This document shows positions 27,032-37,195 of a DNA stretch of 64,000 nt, in pieces (position 1 is the stretch's first letter; each line of letters opens with the position of its first letter). The translations under genes were made by a program, and so were the position numbers. Under the pieces are notes generated by a model. That model had not been told where the DNA came from. It saw only the letters and a program-made list of their open reading frames with translations, and did no database searches. This stretch comes from Branchiostoma floridae (taxonomy: Eukaryota > Chordata > Leptocardii > Amphioxiformes > Branchiostomatidae). The stretch is taken from contig NC_049992.1 of the NCBI RefSeq assembly GCF_000003815.2, positions 13,985,874 to 14,049,873 of the forward strand, written 5' to 3'.

Positions 27032-30000
27032 GTAAAGACTAAGTACCATTTGTGTGTCTATCCTTATTATGAATCAGTAAACATATGATCATGCAGTAAA
27101 CATATCTTCCATACGTATTTTCTGTGAAACATTCTTGATCATATCACCCATATGAATTTGCCCTTTGTCTGTCGTGCTATCTGCTTTGATCTATCGATCT
27201 TAGATATAACATTATATGTTCTACACAACTTCTTGATTAGAAAGTTTGGTGCGTGAATTATGTTACCCCGGAGTCGTATATCGATGTGGTGGGTGCAAGT
27301 TATAATGTGAGGGGGAGGGGGAGTTGATGAATCAAAGGAAAATCCAGAGGATTTTGTTTTGTTTTTGTTTACAAATAGCGGTGTAATCATACACATCTGT
27401 AGCCATTTCTTACTGAATTCTTAGGCTTTTTTCTTTGGCCTGAGTGAATCTTCTAGGAAAGTACAGAAGATTTTGTTCTGTTTAAGTTTAGAAATGGTGG
27501 TGTAATTTCATACAGGTGTAACCATTTCTTACTAATCTTAGGCTTTGTTATTTTGCCTGAGTGAATGTTCTATAACCAAGGAGGTTACAGTCTTGACTAT
27601 AACCAGTCTCCTTGATGTGACGATCCCACCATGCAAAGTGTACAGAACCTAGATGCCAAATTCTGTACGAATGACTACAGCAGGGTTGCCAATGTCAAAA
27701 GAATGAAAATAGATATGCAGCAGGTGCCATTTGGAGACTTAAAAATGACTAATTAACTATTACTGGTGGATTTACTGCCTACTAATTGTCTTGTACTAGC
27801 TGAAAAGAAAAAGCCATGCCCTGAAGTACCAGGGTTATAGATGCAGCATTGAGATTTTAAAGATGTGTTTTTGCCTAGATTTATCATAGGTTAGAACCAC
27901 AAAGTAGTGTAGGAGCATCCTCATTAGGTAGATTTAGATTTAGATAACTCTTAGAGCATGTACATGTGGCCGACATGCGCATAGTCTTTTTAGCGATTGC
28001 CCACAAACGCCCACTCTGGAGAAGTCCGCGCTGCATGAATCTCATTTTATTTTGCTTGGAATATGTCCACGTTGTGCTCCCATGCATTAATCCTGAGTTT
28101 CAAGTCAATCCATCGATCCTAAGTGACATAAATCAAAGTTGACGATTTTCGATGGTCTTTTTACACATCAATGGGACACCTTCTTGAACATGTTTGTGGT
28201 GGTAGGTGTAGGTGCTGTTGCGAGAAGGCTGACATTTTTGTANNNNNNNNNNNNNNNNNNNNNNNNNNNNNNNNNNNNNNNNNNNNNNNNNNNNNNNNNN
28301 NNNNNNNNNNNNNNNNNNNNNNNNNNNNNNNNNNNNNNNNNNAGTAGATATGGTGGGCGTTCGCTAAAAAGACTTTTTGTGCTGGGCGTTCGCTAAAAAG
28401 ACCATCGAAAATCGTCAACTTTGATTTATGTCACTATCAGTCAATGGATTGACTTGAAACTCAGGATTAATGCATGGGAGCACAACGTGGACATATTCCA
28501 AGCAAAAAAAATGAGATTCGTGCAGCGCGGACTTCTCTAGAGTGGGCGTTTGTGGGCATTTGCTAAAAAGACCCTCCCGCCGACGTGGACCTAACCCCTA
28601 GATGATCTTCGTTCGCGAAGTCCAGCCAAGAAGAGTACAGCCAGATCATAGATGTGCATAACCAGCAATATATAACCAGCTGCTGCTTTGCCACATGCCT
28701 GTCATAGGTTGTTATGCAGAGGACTGCTATACAGTAACTTATACTTAAGTACTGTACAGCTCCACTTCAAGATTTAACAGGTTGTAATATTGTAGATTAC
28801 TTCTGTTGCCCATGGAGATGAATTATGATACAATTTGTATATGTTTGAAAGATACTAGTTTGTCAACAAGTGTTTGTTTTTGTTGACAGATTGATTGGAG
28901 CGAGCCATGGCTGATTGGACTGCAGGTGTTCCATGCCTGCTGTTTCATCCTGACCTTCCTGACTAGGAAACACATCAACCTGCAATGTGCCCACTTCTGT
29001 GTTCTCTGTAAGTATCAACCTTCAATGTGCCCACTTCTGTGTTCTCTGTAAGTATCAACATTCAATGTGCCCACTTCTGTGTTCTCTGTAAGTATCAACC
29101 TTCAATGTGCCCACTTCTGTGTTCTCTGTAAGTATCAACCTTCAATGTGCCCACTTCTGTGTTCTCTGTAAGTATCAACCTTCAATGTGCCCACTTCTGT
29201 GTTCTCTGTAAGTATCAACCTTCAATGTGCCCACTTCTGTGTTCTCTGTAAGTATCAACCTTCAATGTGCCCACTTCTGTGTTCTCTGTAAGTATCAACC
29301 TTCAATGTGCCCACTTCTGTGTTCTCTGTAAGTATCAACCTTCAATGTGCCCACTTCTGTGTTCCCTGTAAGTATCAACCTGCAATGTGCCCACTTCTGT
29401 GTTCTCTGTAAGTATTAACCTGCAATGTGCCCACTTCTGTGTTCTCTGTAAGTATTAACCTGCAATGTGCCCACTTCTGTGTTCCCTGTAAGTATCAACC
29501 TGCAATGTGCCCACTTCTGTGTTCTCTGTAAGTATTAACCTGCAATGTGCCCACTTCTGTGTTCTCTGTAAGTATTAACCTGCAATGTGCCCACTTCTGT
29601 GTTCTCTGTAAGTATCAACCTGCAATGTGCCCACTTCTGTGTTCTCTGTAAGTATCACATCAACCTGCAATGTGCCCACTTCTGTGTTCTCTGTAAGTAT
29701 TTCCTACTTTTAGGTACCCAGGATACTATCACAGGGCTCGAAATACCACATGCATATGCAGGTTAGTGCAGGCAAAATTGGAGCTGTGCGGGTATTTCTG
29801 GTGTCTACCTGCACATAACTTGCACTGGTCCATGTACTGGGTTTTAGTTTTACACATAAATGTCATAGGTGTATGTGGATTGTTACTAGCTGCAGTGACT
29901 GCTACCACCTATAAAGTATACAAGAAAAAAAAGTCATAGCAATGGTTTCTGAACAATTTTAGTATGATCCATACTTCTAAATTGAGAAGGTGCACGTAAA

Positions 30001-33000
30001 ATTTGTCAGGTGTAGGTAATTTTCAATGTTACCAGGTGTGCAGGTATGCAGAAAAAAGTATTTCGAGCCCTGTATCACTTTTCACTATCCTGGTTACCAG
30101 GTACACTGTTCTACATGCCACCTCTGTCAACTGGGAAAACTATAGGAACTGCTACCAGAGCTAACTATCTATCGTGCCATAGATATTATATTATTAGAGA
30201 TCATTTAGATACTCTTGTAGCAGGCATGTGGGTTCCTTGACAGGAGGGCTATCTTCAAGGCAAGGTGGATTTGGCAACCAAGATACATTGTTTCTTAATA
30301 TATACGTTACAGGGAACAGTGTACAAAATACTTTTCTGAGCCAGGTTGCACAGTGTGCAACCTTAGGATAAAACTAGGTTGCACATCTGAATTTCAAGTT
30401 GCACCACCTACAATTCACTAACTTCTGAAAAAAAGGTACAATACCTGCATACATACATAACCTTTTACTATCATATTACTATCGATCCATTTTTTCTTCC
30501 AAGTAAATTGACAACAAAATCAAGTTCTGAGGCTCAAAATCTAGGTTGTGCACTGCCCAACTGAGTTTAGAAGTAAGCTGCACCAAGCAAAAAGTGGTTG
30601 CAATGGGCAAATGTGCAAGTAGTATTTTTCACGCTGAGGAACTCAAATTCTTGGCTGGAGACATCTTGTTTTCAACACAGAGACACAGACACTTGCAAAA
30701 CAACATGCCTGTAATCTAAAGAATGCAATATATTCACAGTTAAGTCACACTAAGTACTGGTTATCAAATATCCATCTTCTGTTTCTGACATTTTCAAGAA
30801 ACTGGACATACTAGGGTCACTATACATTATCATAGTGCCATCTGCTATGTTTACGATAATCATTACATATATATGTTTTTGTATATTTAGATAAACCATA
30901 ACCATAACCAAACCGTTGTGTTCAGAACTTTATGACTATAACCTAGGATGTAAAGAGAAGTTATTCTCCTTTGGAATTAGCAGCGTAATTTTATGTGCAA
31001 CTGCCTTGGTTCATTTTGTAACTGACAAAATTCCTTTTCAGAATTCCCATGAGACTATTGCCATTATCATGCTATTGTCGTCCTAATCACACTTTAATCT
31101 TCTACCAGTGCTCGAAATTCATTTTTGGGATTAGGTGCACTGGTGCACCCAGCTTAAAAAACTGGGTGCACCAAAAAATTTTTGGGTGCACCACTTAAAT
31201 TTAAGTAGAATGTCAGACAAAAATTAAAACAAAACTTAGTTAAAGCTGTCAAATTCTTAAAAAAGTACCACGACAGACATTTTTATCATATTTCTAACAC
31301 TTAGATGTCAAGAATACGATGTATACTAGTATACTTGATATCTTTCCATACATAAACCTAAGAAAATATTTGGGTGCGGAAAAAATTGGGTGCACAGTTC
31401 CAATTTTGGGTGCACATGCACCCAGCATTTCGAGCCCTGCTTCTACCAAAGAAGAGGTAGCTTGATTCAATCCGTTTCTAATGGCTGTTTCCCACTTCAT
31501 TCTTTGATATCTGACAGATCAGGCCTCCTTGGATAACGTTTCTATCAATTCTATGTAATTCCACCACATAGATTATCTCCATGAAGATCCTTTCAATACA
31601 CCATTATTGTGCATACTCCATTTTTGTCTGGTTTCACACTGATGGTAACTATCAAATGATTAAATCCCAACATGAAAAGACCAATCAAAGAATCCTCATG
31701 TGTCATTTTCTTGTTTTCAGTGCTTCTTGCATATTCTGCACAGTACATCAATGAATGGGCAGCAAACAATTACAAGTAAGTCTTTTCTTACTTGGAAGAT
31801 CTAGTTTAATTTTTGAATTGGATTGAATTTCAAATTCCCCCATTTTTTTATAATTGCTGGTGTTTCTGATTGCTGTGTTGCTGTTGCAGGCTATTCTCCA
31901 AGCTGCAGTACTTTGACAGCAGTGGGCTGTTCATCTCCCTGGTGCTGTCCCTGCCACTGTTGCTTAACTGTCTCATCATTGTGGTAAGCCGCAGCTTCAA
32001 TATTCTTTAATATGTTGTCAAGTATGATAATTTTTTGTTTTGTTTCTGTAAGCAGTTAATATTTGTTATGCCAAAGGACTTAGATTAAAAAGATGTAGTC
32101 TTCTATCAGGGCTCGAAATACTGGGTGCATGTGCACCCAGGTGCACCCAAAATTGGAGCTGTGCACCCAATTATTTTCTGTGGGTGCACAGGGTGCACCC
32201 AAATATTTTTCTACACATGTATGTAAAGATATCAAAGTATACTAGTATACATCATATTCTTGACATATAAGTGTTAGAAAGATAATGAAAATGTTTGTCA
32301 TGGTACTTGTTTGAGGACTTGATAGCCTTATTATTAGAGGACTTGATAGTTTTATTATTAGGTTATTACTTAAATTTAAGTGTTGCACCCAAAAATGTTT
32401 TGATGCACCCAATTTTTTAAGCTGGGTGCACCAGTGCACCTAATCCCAAAAATGAATTTCGAGCCCTGCCTATGGATCTCCTGTAGAAAATTTCAAAGTA
32501 ATGACAAGAAATTTAATTATTGGCGTGTCTTGAATAGTGACTAATGTGCCACAATGTCTACATTTGAGTTAACTTTTTATAAAAATGAGTTTGCTCAGTG
32601 CAAGACCATTGACCACTTCTAGGCACTGAATTACACTTACTGTAGCAGCATCTCTTTTCCCTGAGTCAGAGCTTTGGTAAGTTTGACTAACTGACTCAGT
32701 AGGCAAAGCAGGGGTTACCAGGCTGCTCAGGAAATTCCCTACTCCATTTTAATAGTTCTGTAACAGTGGTGTTCAAGGTCATGATTTGTAATCCACCAAC
32801 CCCGGTTCGATCCCAGGTGTTTGCATATTTGTTTCTTTCTGTTCTTACTCGCCCCTCTGGTTGTTTCACTGGTTCCCATGCCGACCCTGTGAGTAACAGG
32901 CTAGCGGATGTGCCACACAGGGATGTCGAACTCGGAGATTCGAGGACGAATCTTGAAAAGAAAAGGGGGAGTAGTGTAACAGTGGTGTTCAAGTACCGCC

Positions 33001-33398
33001 TACCGTCCTTGCCCAAGGGCTCTAGAGCTTTTGTGGCGACAGCGATAGCGGTCATGATTTGTAATCCGCCGACCCGGGTTCGATCCCCGGTGTCGGCATG
33101 TTTGTTTCTTTCTGTTCTTACTCGGTTGTTTCAGTTCTTAGACTTAGTTCAGATTATGTAACACTCTTACTGTGACATTACAGACCTGTTACAAGTTAAA
33201 TCAGATGTACAATTGTACTACAGGCTAACTGATGTATACACTTTTCAGATCATGTGGTTTTCTGCATCCTGGGACTTGATGATCAAGGTCAAGAGGTCAA
33301 AGATCAGGTCGCAAATCACGGAAGCTAGAAACAGCAAAAAATCTGCCGGAAACAAGGAGCAGGATAAAGGTGGTGCAGAGGACAAGAAGAAAGACTGA
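26924..33398 (+). CDS. TMEM18: TMEM18, transmembrane protein 18 (complete, 5 coding exons)
   Basis: Exons 26,924-27,031, 28,890-29,007, 31,721-31,775, 31,890-31,983 and 33,249-33,398 join in frame to 525 nt, or 174 residues plus stop. Every junction is GT-AG. Diagnostic family segments are [35 protein letters not shown] and [15 protein letters not shown], which match vertebrate TMEM18. The family is a small nuclear-envelope protein with several membrane spans and a basic C-terminus that has been linked to DNA binding; the human gene is a body-weight locus. Here the tail is lysine-rich (ends EDKKKD). The N-terminus is longer than in human (about 140 residues), through a 36-residue first exon. 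The gene is convergent with the transposase-USP gene. The end of exon 2 is the seed of a donor-site minisatellite. Confidence 0.93.
27984..28573. mobile_element. Snapback element with about 178-bp inverted arms; loop contains an assembly gap
   Basis: The left arm (27,984-28,163) and right arm (28,395-28,573) are near-perfect inverted copies: GTCTTTTTAGC...CGATGGTC on one side and its complement on the other. The repeat GGGCGTTCGCTAAAAAGAC is also doubled beside the right arm. The 100-N gap falls inside the loop, as expected where a long hairpin breaks assembly. No coding capacity is seen. It sits in TMEM18 intron 1. Confidence 0.8.
28243..28342. other. Assembly gap, 100 N
   Basis: Exactly 100 N, the conventional filler for a gap of unknown length. 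Open frames crossing it are artefacts. Confidence 0.99.
28890..29007 (+). CDS. TMEM18: TMEM18 exon 2
   Basis: It follows TTGTTGACAG and encodes [18 protein letters not shown] through CAHFCVL plus one base, ending phase 1 at the first GTAAGT (29,008). It holds the first membrane helix. Only this first donor keeps the TMEM18 frame: reading on meets TAA at 29,049-29,051. Confidence 0.93.
28971..29700 (+). repeat. 40-bp minisatellite made of the TMEM18 exon 2/intron 2 boundary, about 18 copies
   Basis: The unit comprises the last coding bases of exon 2 (GCAATGTGCCCACTTCTGTG) plus TTCTCT|GTAAGTATCAACC. Copies begin at 28,981, 29,021, 29,061 and so on to 29,666. Almost every unit retains the intact CT|GTAAGTAT donor; three or four variants differ by single bases (AACA, TTCCCT, TATTAACC). 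The last copy again has the CACATCAACCTG of the true exon, as expected if the array expanded from an initial duplication of the boundary. The unit is not a multiple of three, so use of later donors shifts or stops the frame. Confidence 0.95.
29732..30072. mobile_element. hAT-like MITE, family with CAGGGCTCGAAAT ends (copy 1)
   Basis: The left end is CAGGGCTCGAAATAC and the right end is the inverted GTATTTCGAGCCCTG. It is flanked by TATCA on both sides, possibly a decayed 8-bp duplication. The interior has paired GTGCAGG/CCTGCAC-type blocks. No open frame is seen. It lies in TMEM18 intron 2. Confidence 0.75.
30317..30635. mobile_element. Second type of hAT-like MITE
   Basis: The left end CAGTGTACAAAATACTT and inverted right end CAGCGTGAAAAATACT are similar. 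The interior has many AGGTTGCAC/GTGCAACC blocks in both orientations. Target duplication is doubtful (AGGGAA versus AGGAAC). Non-coding. Confidence 0.5.
31107..31439. mobile_element. hAT-like MITE, CAGGGCTCGAAAT family (copy 2)
   Basis: The ends are AGTGCTCGAAAT and inverted ATTTCGAGCCCTG. It is flanked by perfect 8-bp copies of CTTCTACC at 31,099-31,106 and 31,440-31,447, the duplication length typical of hAT elements. The interior repeats GGGTGCACC in both orientations. Confidence 0.8.
31721..31775 (+). CDS. TMEM18: TMEM18 exon 3
   Basis: Fifty-five bases after TTGTTTTCAG encode [18 protein letters not shown] and end in phase 2 before GTAAGT. It contains the conserved AEYINE-like segment of the family. 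Confidence 0.93.
31890..31983 (+). CDS. TMEM18: TMEM18 exon 4
   Basis: Ninety-four bases after GTTGCAG encode [20 protein letters not shown] and a hydrophobic stretch to LIIV, ending phase 0 before GTAAGC. The QYFDSxGxFIS motif is the best conserved in TMEM18. Confidence 0.93.
32107..32468. mobile_element. hAT-like MITE, CAGGGCTCGAAAT family (copy 3)
   Basis: The ends are CAGGGCTCGAAATAC and inverted ATTTCGAGCCCTG. The interior is the reverse complement of copy 2 (shared GGTGCACC blocks and TAATCCCAAAAATGAATTTC), so the two copies lie in opposite orientation about 1 kb apart, on either side of exon 4. I see no convincing target duplication. Confidence 0.75.
32759..33133 (+). mobile_element. 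TRIM-like miniature LTR element with a tRNA-like segment in its LTR
   Basis: Direct repeats at 32,759-32,868 (110 bp) and 32,975-33,133 (159 bp) both run TGTAACAGTGGTGTTCAAG to GTTGTTTCA, with canonical TG...CA ends. A polypurine tract (AAAAGAAAAGGGGGAG) sits just before the right repeat, and TGGTTCCCATGCCGACC just after the left one could be a primer-binding site. The element is flanked by GTTC on both sides. Together these fit a terminal-repeat retrotransposon in miniature of Ty3/Gypsy style, with a 106-bp internal part and no genes. The left LTR lacks about 60 bp present in the right one. Both LTRs keep a T-arm-like CCGGTTCGATCC sequence. Confidence 0.7.
33034..33098 (+). ncRNA. tRNA-like segment inside the TRIM 3' LTR
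   Basis: TGGCGACA at 33,034 pairs in 7 of 8 positions with TGTCGGCA at 33,091-33,098, like an acceptor stem. The preceding CCGGG-TTCGATC-CCCGG is a perfect T-arm and a good Pol III B box. The anticodon region (GATTTGTAATC) does not form a normal 5-bp stem with a 7-base loop, and the whole is only 65 nt. It is therefore a decayed or derived tRNA, not a working gene. Confidence 0.55.
33249..33398 (+). CDS. TMEM18: TMEM18 exon 5 (terminal)
   Basis: It follows CTTTTCAG and encodes [18 protein letters not shown] through the basic tail ending GGAEDKKKD and a TGA. The lysine- and arginine-rich C-terminus is the family feature tied to nuclear localisation and DNA binding. Confidence 0.92.
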   Translation: MMWFSASWDLMIKVKRSKIRSQITEARNSKKSAGNKEQDKGGAEDKKKD

Positions 33399-33938
33399 AG
33401 AGTGCCTACTTTAAGATGGTGGATACAATGCACTTTTCAGAGCAAACCCTTAGGGGTGTGCACACACTTTGTTGTGAGACAAGCTTCAATTGTCTGAACA
33501 TTGGCGAACTATTCACATGCTTACTGCTACAAATCAACTGTGTGTCACTAAACCCTGCCCTGTTGGGTTTCTGTTGACAAGTGCACTAGATACATAGCTT
33601 TTCCCCTGCAAGAAGTCCCAGTAAATTGTACTTTAATGTATAGACCATTTCATGTTTGGATAATAATAGTGAAAATTGATATAAACCATTAGCCAAGCTT
33701 AAATGTATGCTTCTGTACTTTCAATTCAACTGCTCCATGTTCTTGTGTTATTGTGTTTATGATTTGTTACACCAGTACTTCATATTATAATTGATAGGCT
33801 TCAGTGAAGGTCTTGTATATAGTTTGTTCATATTATGAACAATATCCTTTTTTGTTTTTGTTTTTGAACATTCCATATCATTCCCCCCTAGAGTCCTAGA
33901 CATTGTTTTTTTTTACGGATTTTTCAATCCCTAACAAA

Positions 33939-33944
33939 AATAAA
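33939..33944 (+). terminator. Candidate polyadenylation signal for TMEM18
   Basis: AATAAA, 541 bases after the TMEM18 stop codon, in an A-rich context. Confidence 0.5.
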
Positions 33945-34992
33945 GGAGCTGCATATGTACATGTATGTAGGAAATCAGCCTAGGAGTTTATGGAACTTTT
34001 GTTCAAAACTTTTTACAGGGGAATGAGGAGTTATGAATTGGCCATGGATAATAATGTTTTCGAAAATGTGACCACCCCTTGGAATAATAATAATGCATGA
34101 TATGGGAGTTTTGGGAGATTGCAGTGACAATTAAGTGTGATAAGTGTTCAATTGTTGTGCCTTTATTTGCCTTAAGTCCATTTCAAGTTTAAAAAGGAAC
34201 CATCTGAAATATGACTCTGTCCTCAAATGCAAACTTTGTGGTTGTCTGTAGTCTCTGACAAACTTAAACACTGCCTCTACTAACTGCTTAAGGCTTGCTT
34301 AAGGGTAGGGATAAAAAGATTAAATAGTAAGATTTTTGAAATATGGCAAGATTGTAGAGATGATTTTAGTATTGAAGATTTATGATATAGCTTCATAATT
34401 AGGGAAAGTTGTAATACTATTACAGTAAGTACTGATTATGTAGCAAGGCAAATTAGAAGGAACTTTTCAAAGGATGTATTGTAAAATTGGAAGAAGATAA
34501 AGAACATTTGATTTAGTCTTTCATGTGACCTGTTTAATACAACAGTCATTCACTTATTTACCTCTGTATTTTTATGGTGTTCAGTCTTGCATTGTGTCAG
34601 TGCTTTTCTATGTCTTTGTAATGTGTTTTCATCCGTTTAGAACATGTTATATTCAAGCTGACTTTTTTGTCATCCATTGCAGAAAAAAAGCCAGACGCAC
34701 AAGATTTGATCAAAGCGTTCTGGGGAACATCTGTTATAGAAACACTTGATCATTTTGAATGTCTTTGTTTTAGTTTAGTTTTTTTAATGTTTGTTAAAAT
34801 GTGAGAAGTTGACAGTATGCATGAGTCTTGGTGGCACATGTAAGGTCTTTGACTTGAGAAACTTCTGTTAGTCTGCCTTATTTCTGATGCCAGTAATTTG
34901 TGAAGTGAAGCATTTGTACCCTGCATTTGTTCATTATGGTTGTCATGCATATATGTACTGTTATCTACAAATAATCTTTAGCTTTTATGTGT

Positions 34993-34998
34993 AATAAA
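34993..34998 (+). terminator. Second candidate polyadenylation signal for TMEM18
   Basis: AATAAA followed within 30 bases by T/GT-rich sequence. It could end a longer TMEM18 3' UTR. Confidence 0.45.
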
Positions 34999-35470
34999 TG
35001 TTATATGCAATCTCATTTGAACGTCTTTCTAAATGGTTACTGTTGTTTGCAGCCATCTCCATTACATTGATTCAAAGTTGATTACCATTCACATATTCAT
35101 TGCCCTATATATATATCCTTACTGATACAAAGGACAAAGGCGTTTCTTGGTAGGTTCAACCTAAACTTTGATCCAAGCAGCTCGCTTAACATCACAAATA
35201 TCACTAAACTACTGTATGAAGACCTCGCCCTCCTTTTTCAACACCCCGCACACTTTTCACACCGGACATTACGGAAATGTAGGAGCTACACCGTTAACTT
35301 TATTAATACAGCTTCACTCAAGGTCGGAAAGTAACTCCATAAGCACCCTCCACCTCAGTTCTTGTCGCGTGACAAAAACTCCTGTTTTCCGTAACATAGA
35401 CGTCTATGCGCGCGCGTGACACTTCTTACAGGACTTCACGGTTGACTCTTGAGTTCGCCTTTACCTGGAA

Positions 35471-35497
35471 CGGGGATCACTCTAGAGTCGACTGCAA
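35471..35497. other. Probable cloning-vector polylinker contamination at contig end
   Basis: The last bases before the gap read CGGGGATC, one wrong base, CTCTAGAGTCGAC, then TGCA. That is the BamHI-XbaI-SalI-PstI order of a pUC-type polylinker, with one substitution and one missing base. A contig end is where vector remnants and low-quality calls are expected. Confidence 0.8.
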
Positions 35498-35752
35498 NNN
35501 NNNNNNNNNNNNNNNNNNNNNNNNNNNNNNNNNNNNNNNNNNNNNNNNNNNNNNNNNNNNNNNNNNNNNNNNNNNNNNNNNNNNNNNNNNNNNNNNNNNN
35601 NNNNNNNNNNNNNNNNNNNNNNNNNNNNNNNNNNNNNNNNNNNNNNNNNNNNNNNNNNNNNNNNNNNNNNNNNNNNNNNNNNNNNNNNNNNNNNNNNNNN
35701 NNNNNNNNNNNNNNNNNNNNNNNNNNNNNNNNNNNNNNNNNNNNNNNNNNNN
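35498..35752. other. Assembly gap, 255 N
   Basis: A sized scaffold gap. The open frames reported through it are artefacts. Confidence 0.99.
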
Positions 35753-36271
35753 CTAAGAGCGACCTCTAGCGGTAATTGAAATAAAGGCTTCGGTTTTGTT
35801 GTAGCCCGTCGCCAAGATGGGCAGAATTATGAAAAGTGATTGGCTACATTTATTGCAAAAATAGCAAATCAGCAAACAGTCAATCAGCGTCTGGTTTACT
35901 GGGTGCAAATAATCTGTAGGCCAGAAACTCCGGGTACAACGTTAACTGTCTACGTTAACGTTGTACCATTGAAGGCAGTTATATTGAACTTTGCAATCCT
36001 TATGGTCATACTTATTTGTACCGTTGTAAGCGTTTGAAATGTCCGCAATGTCTCTCGACAGTCTGTGCAATTAATCATAGAAAGATTTGCCAGGTTAGTA
36101 CAGCGAATGTGAAAGTACGACTTGGTCAGAATAAACTGTTGCGTCACGATTTCAGACACAGTCATCTGGGTAAGGAGCGCTCCCGGTGCCAGCCATATGG
36201 GGAGGACAGGCCGGGGAGAGTAGGCCGGGGGAGAGGGGGCCAGACTGTACCATTGTACGTGTAGGGGGGAA
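35753..36271. other. Non-coding flank after the gap
   Basis: No gene is recognised. The 3' part has a GGCCGGGG-rich patch and CTGTACCATTGTACGT, which recurs at about 37,585 beyond the duplicated blocks described next. Confidence 0.4.
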
Positions 36272-36582
36272 AGCACAGTAGTATTACAAGCACATCTGTG
36301 TCCTCTAAAACAAATTTCTGGCTAGCTGGCGCCCCCTAAAAGACGTAATTTCTTGGATTACCACATACTTACTGTTATGGTTAAGTCGGGACTCCTAGGT
36401 TTAACAAAAAACAACAAAATTATATAAGCACAGTAGTATTGCAATCACATCTGTGTCCTCTAAAACAAATTTCTGGCTAGCTGGCGCCCCCTAAAAGACG
36501 TAATTTCTTGGATTACCACATACTTACTGTTATGGTTAAGTCGGGACTCCTAGGTTTAACAAAAAACAACAAAATTATATAA
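36272..36582. repeat. Near-identical tandem duplication, 155-bp period, two copies
   Basis: Copies start at 36,272 and 36,427 (AGCACAGTAGTATT...) and both run to AAAATTATATAA with only one or two mismatches. The near identity means a recent duplication or an assembly error. Confidence 0.9.
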
Positions 36583-36659
36583 ATCTCTAACAGCGACACC
36601 TACCGGAGTGAGTGACCTTACTTGCTGTCTTGCAAAATCCTACATTTTTACTGAACTAA

Positions 36660-37195
36660 CAGCTTCATCGACAATAAACTAAACATACAAGTTTGTCCAA
36701 ACTCGTTTCAATTGTACTAATATGTCTACGCATCGTACTTCCAGTGACAAATTTAACAGACATCAATGCGTAATGACGTCAGGGTACCATAAAGTTGACA
36801 TATGCGCTCAGAAGGAGGTCAGGCGGGATTTCCTCCGTTTTGACCTATGATTCTAAAAAGCCATAGACAGTAAACTAAACATACAACTTCGACCAAACTC
36901 TTTTCAATTACACCGGGGTGTCGACGCTACATACTCAAAGTGACAAATTTAACAGACATCAATGCGTAATGACGTCATGGTACCATAAAGTTGACATATT
37001 CGCTCGGAAGGAAGTCAGGGCGGGTTTTCCACTTTTTGACCTAATTTAAAAAGTCATAGACAATAAACTAAACATACAACTTCGACCAAACTCTTTTTCA
37101 TTACACCGGTGTGTCTACGCTGCGTACCCAAAGTGACAAATTTAACAGACATCAATGCGTAATGACGTCAGGGTACCATAAAGTTGACATATGCG
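36660..37195 (+). repeat. Three monomers of the 194-bp CRE-bearing satellite
   Basis: The block contains three copies of CATCAATGCGTAATGACGTC with the same flanks as the large array at 58-63 kb (GACAATAAACTAAACAT..., CATAAAGTTGACATAT). It is an outlying small cluster about 20 kb away, on the far side of the transposase-USP gene. Confidence 0.9.

Larger units (their letters stand above)
33399..35000 (+). other. TMEM18 3' UTR and downstream flank
   Basis: This is AT-rich non-coding DNA. Two canonical AATAAA signals in the plus orientation (33,939 and 34,993) would give 3' UTRs of about 0.56 or 1.6 kb. No further exon is seen; the 74-codon open frame at 34,525 has no family features. Confidence 0.5.

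Noticed and set aside
28139-28418. Open frames crossing the 100-N gap
   Set aside because: Translated N; the identical first residues on the two strands come from the palindrome arms.
33034-33098. Functional tRNA gene
   Set aside because: The T-arm and acceptor are good, but no proper anticodon stem and total length too short; better explained as part of the TRIM LTR.
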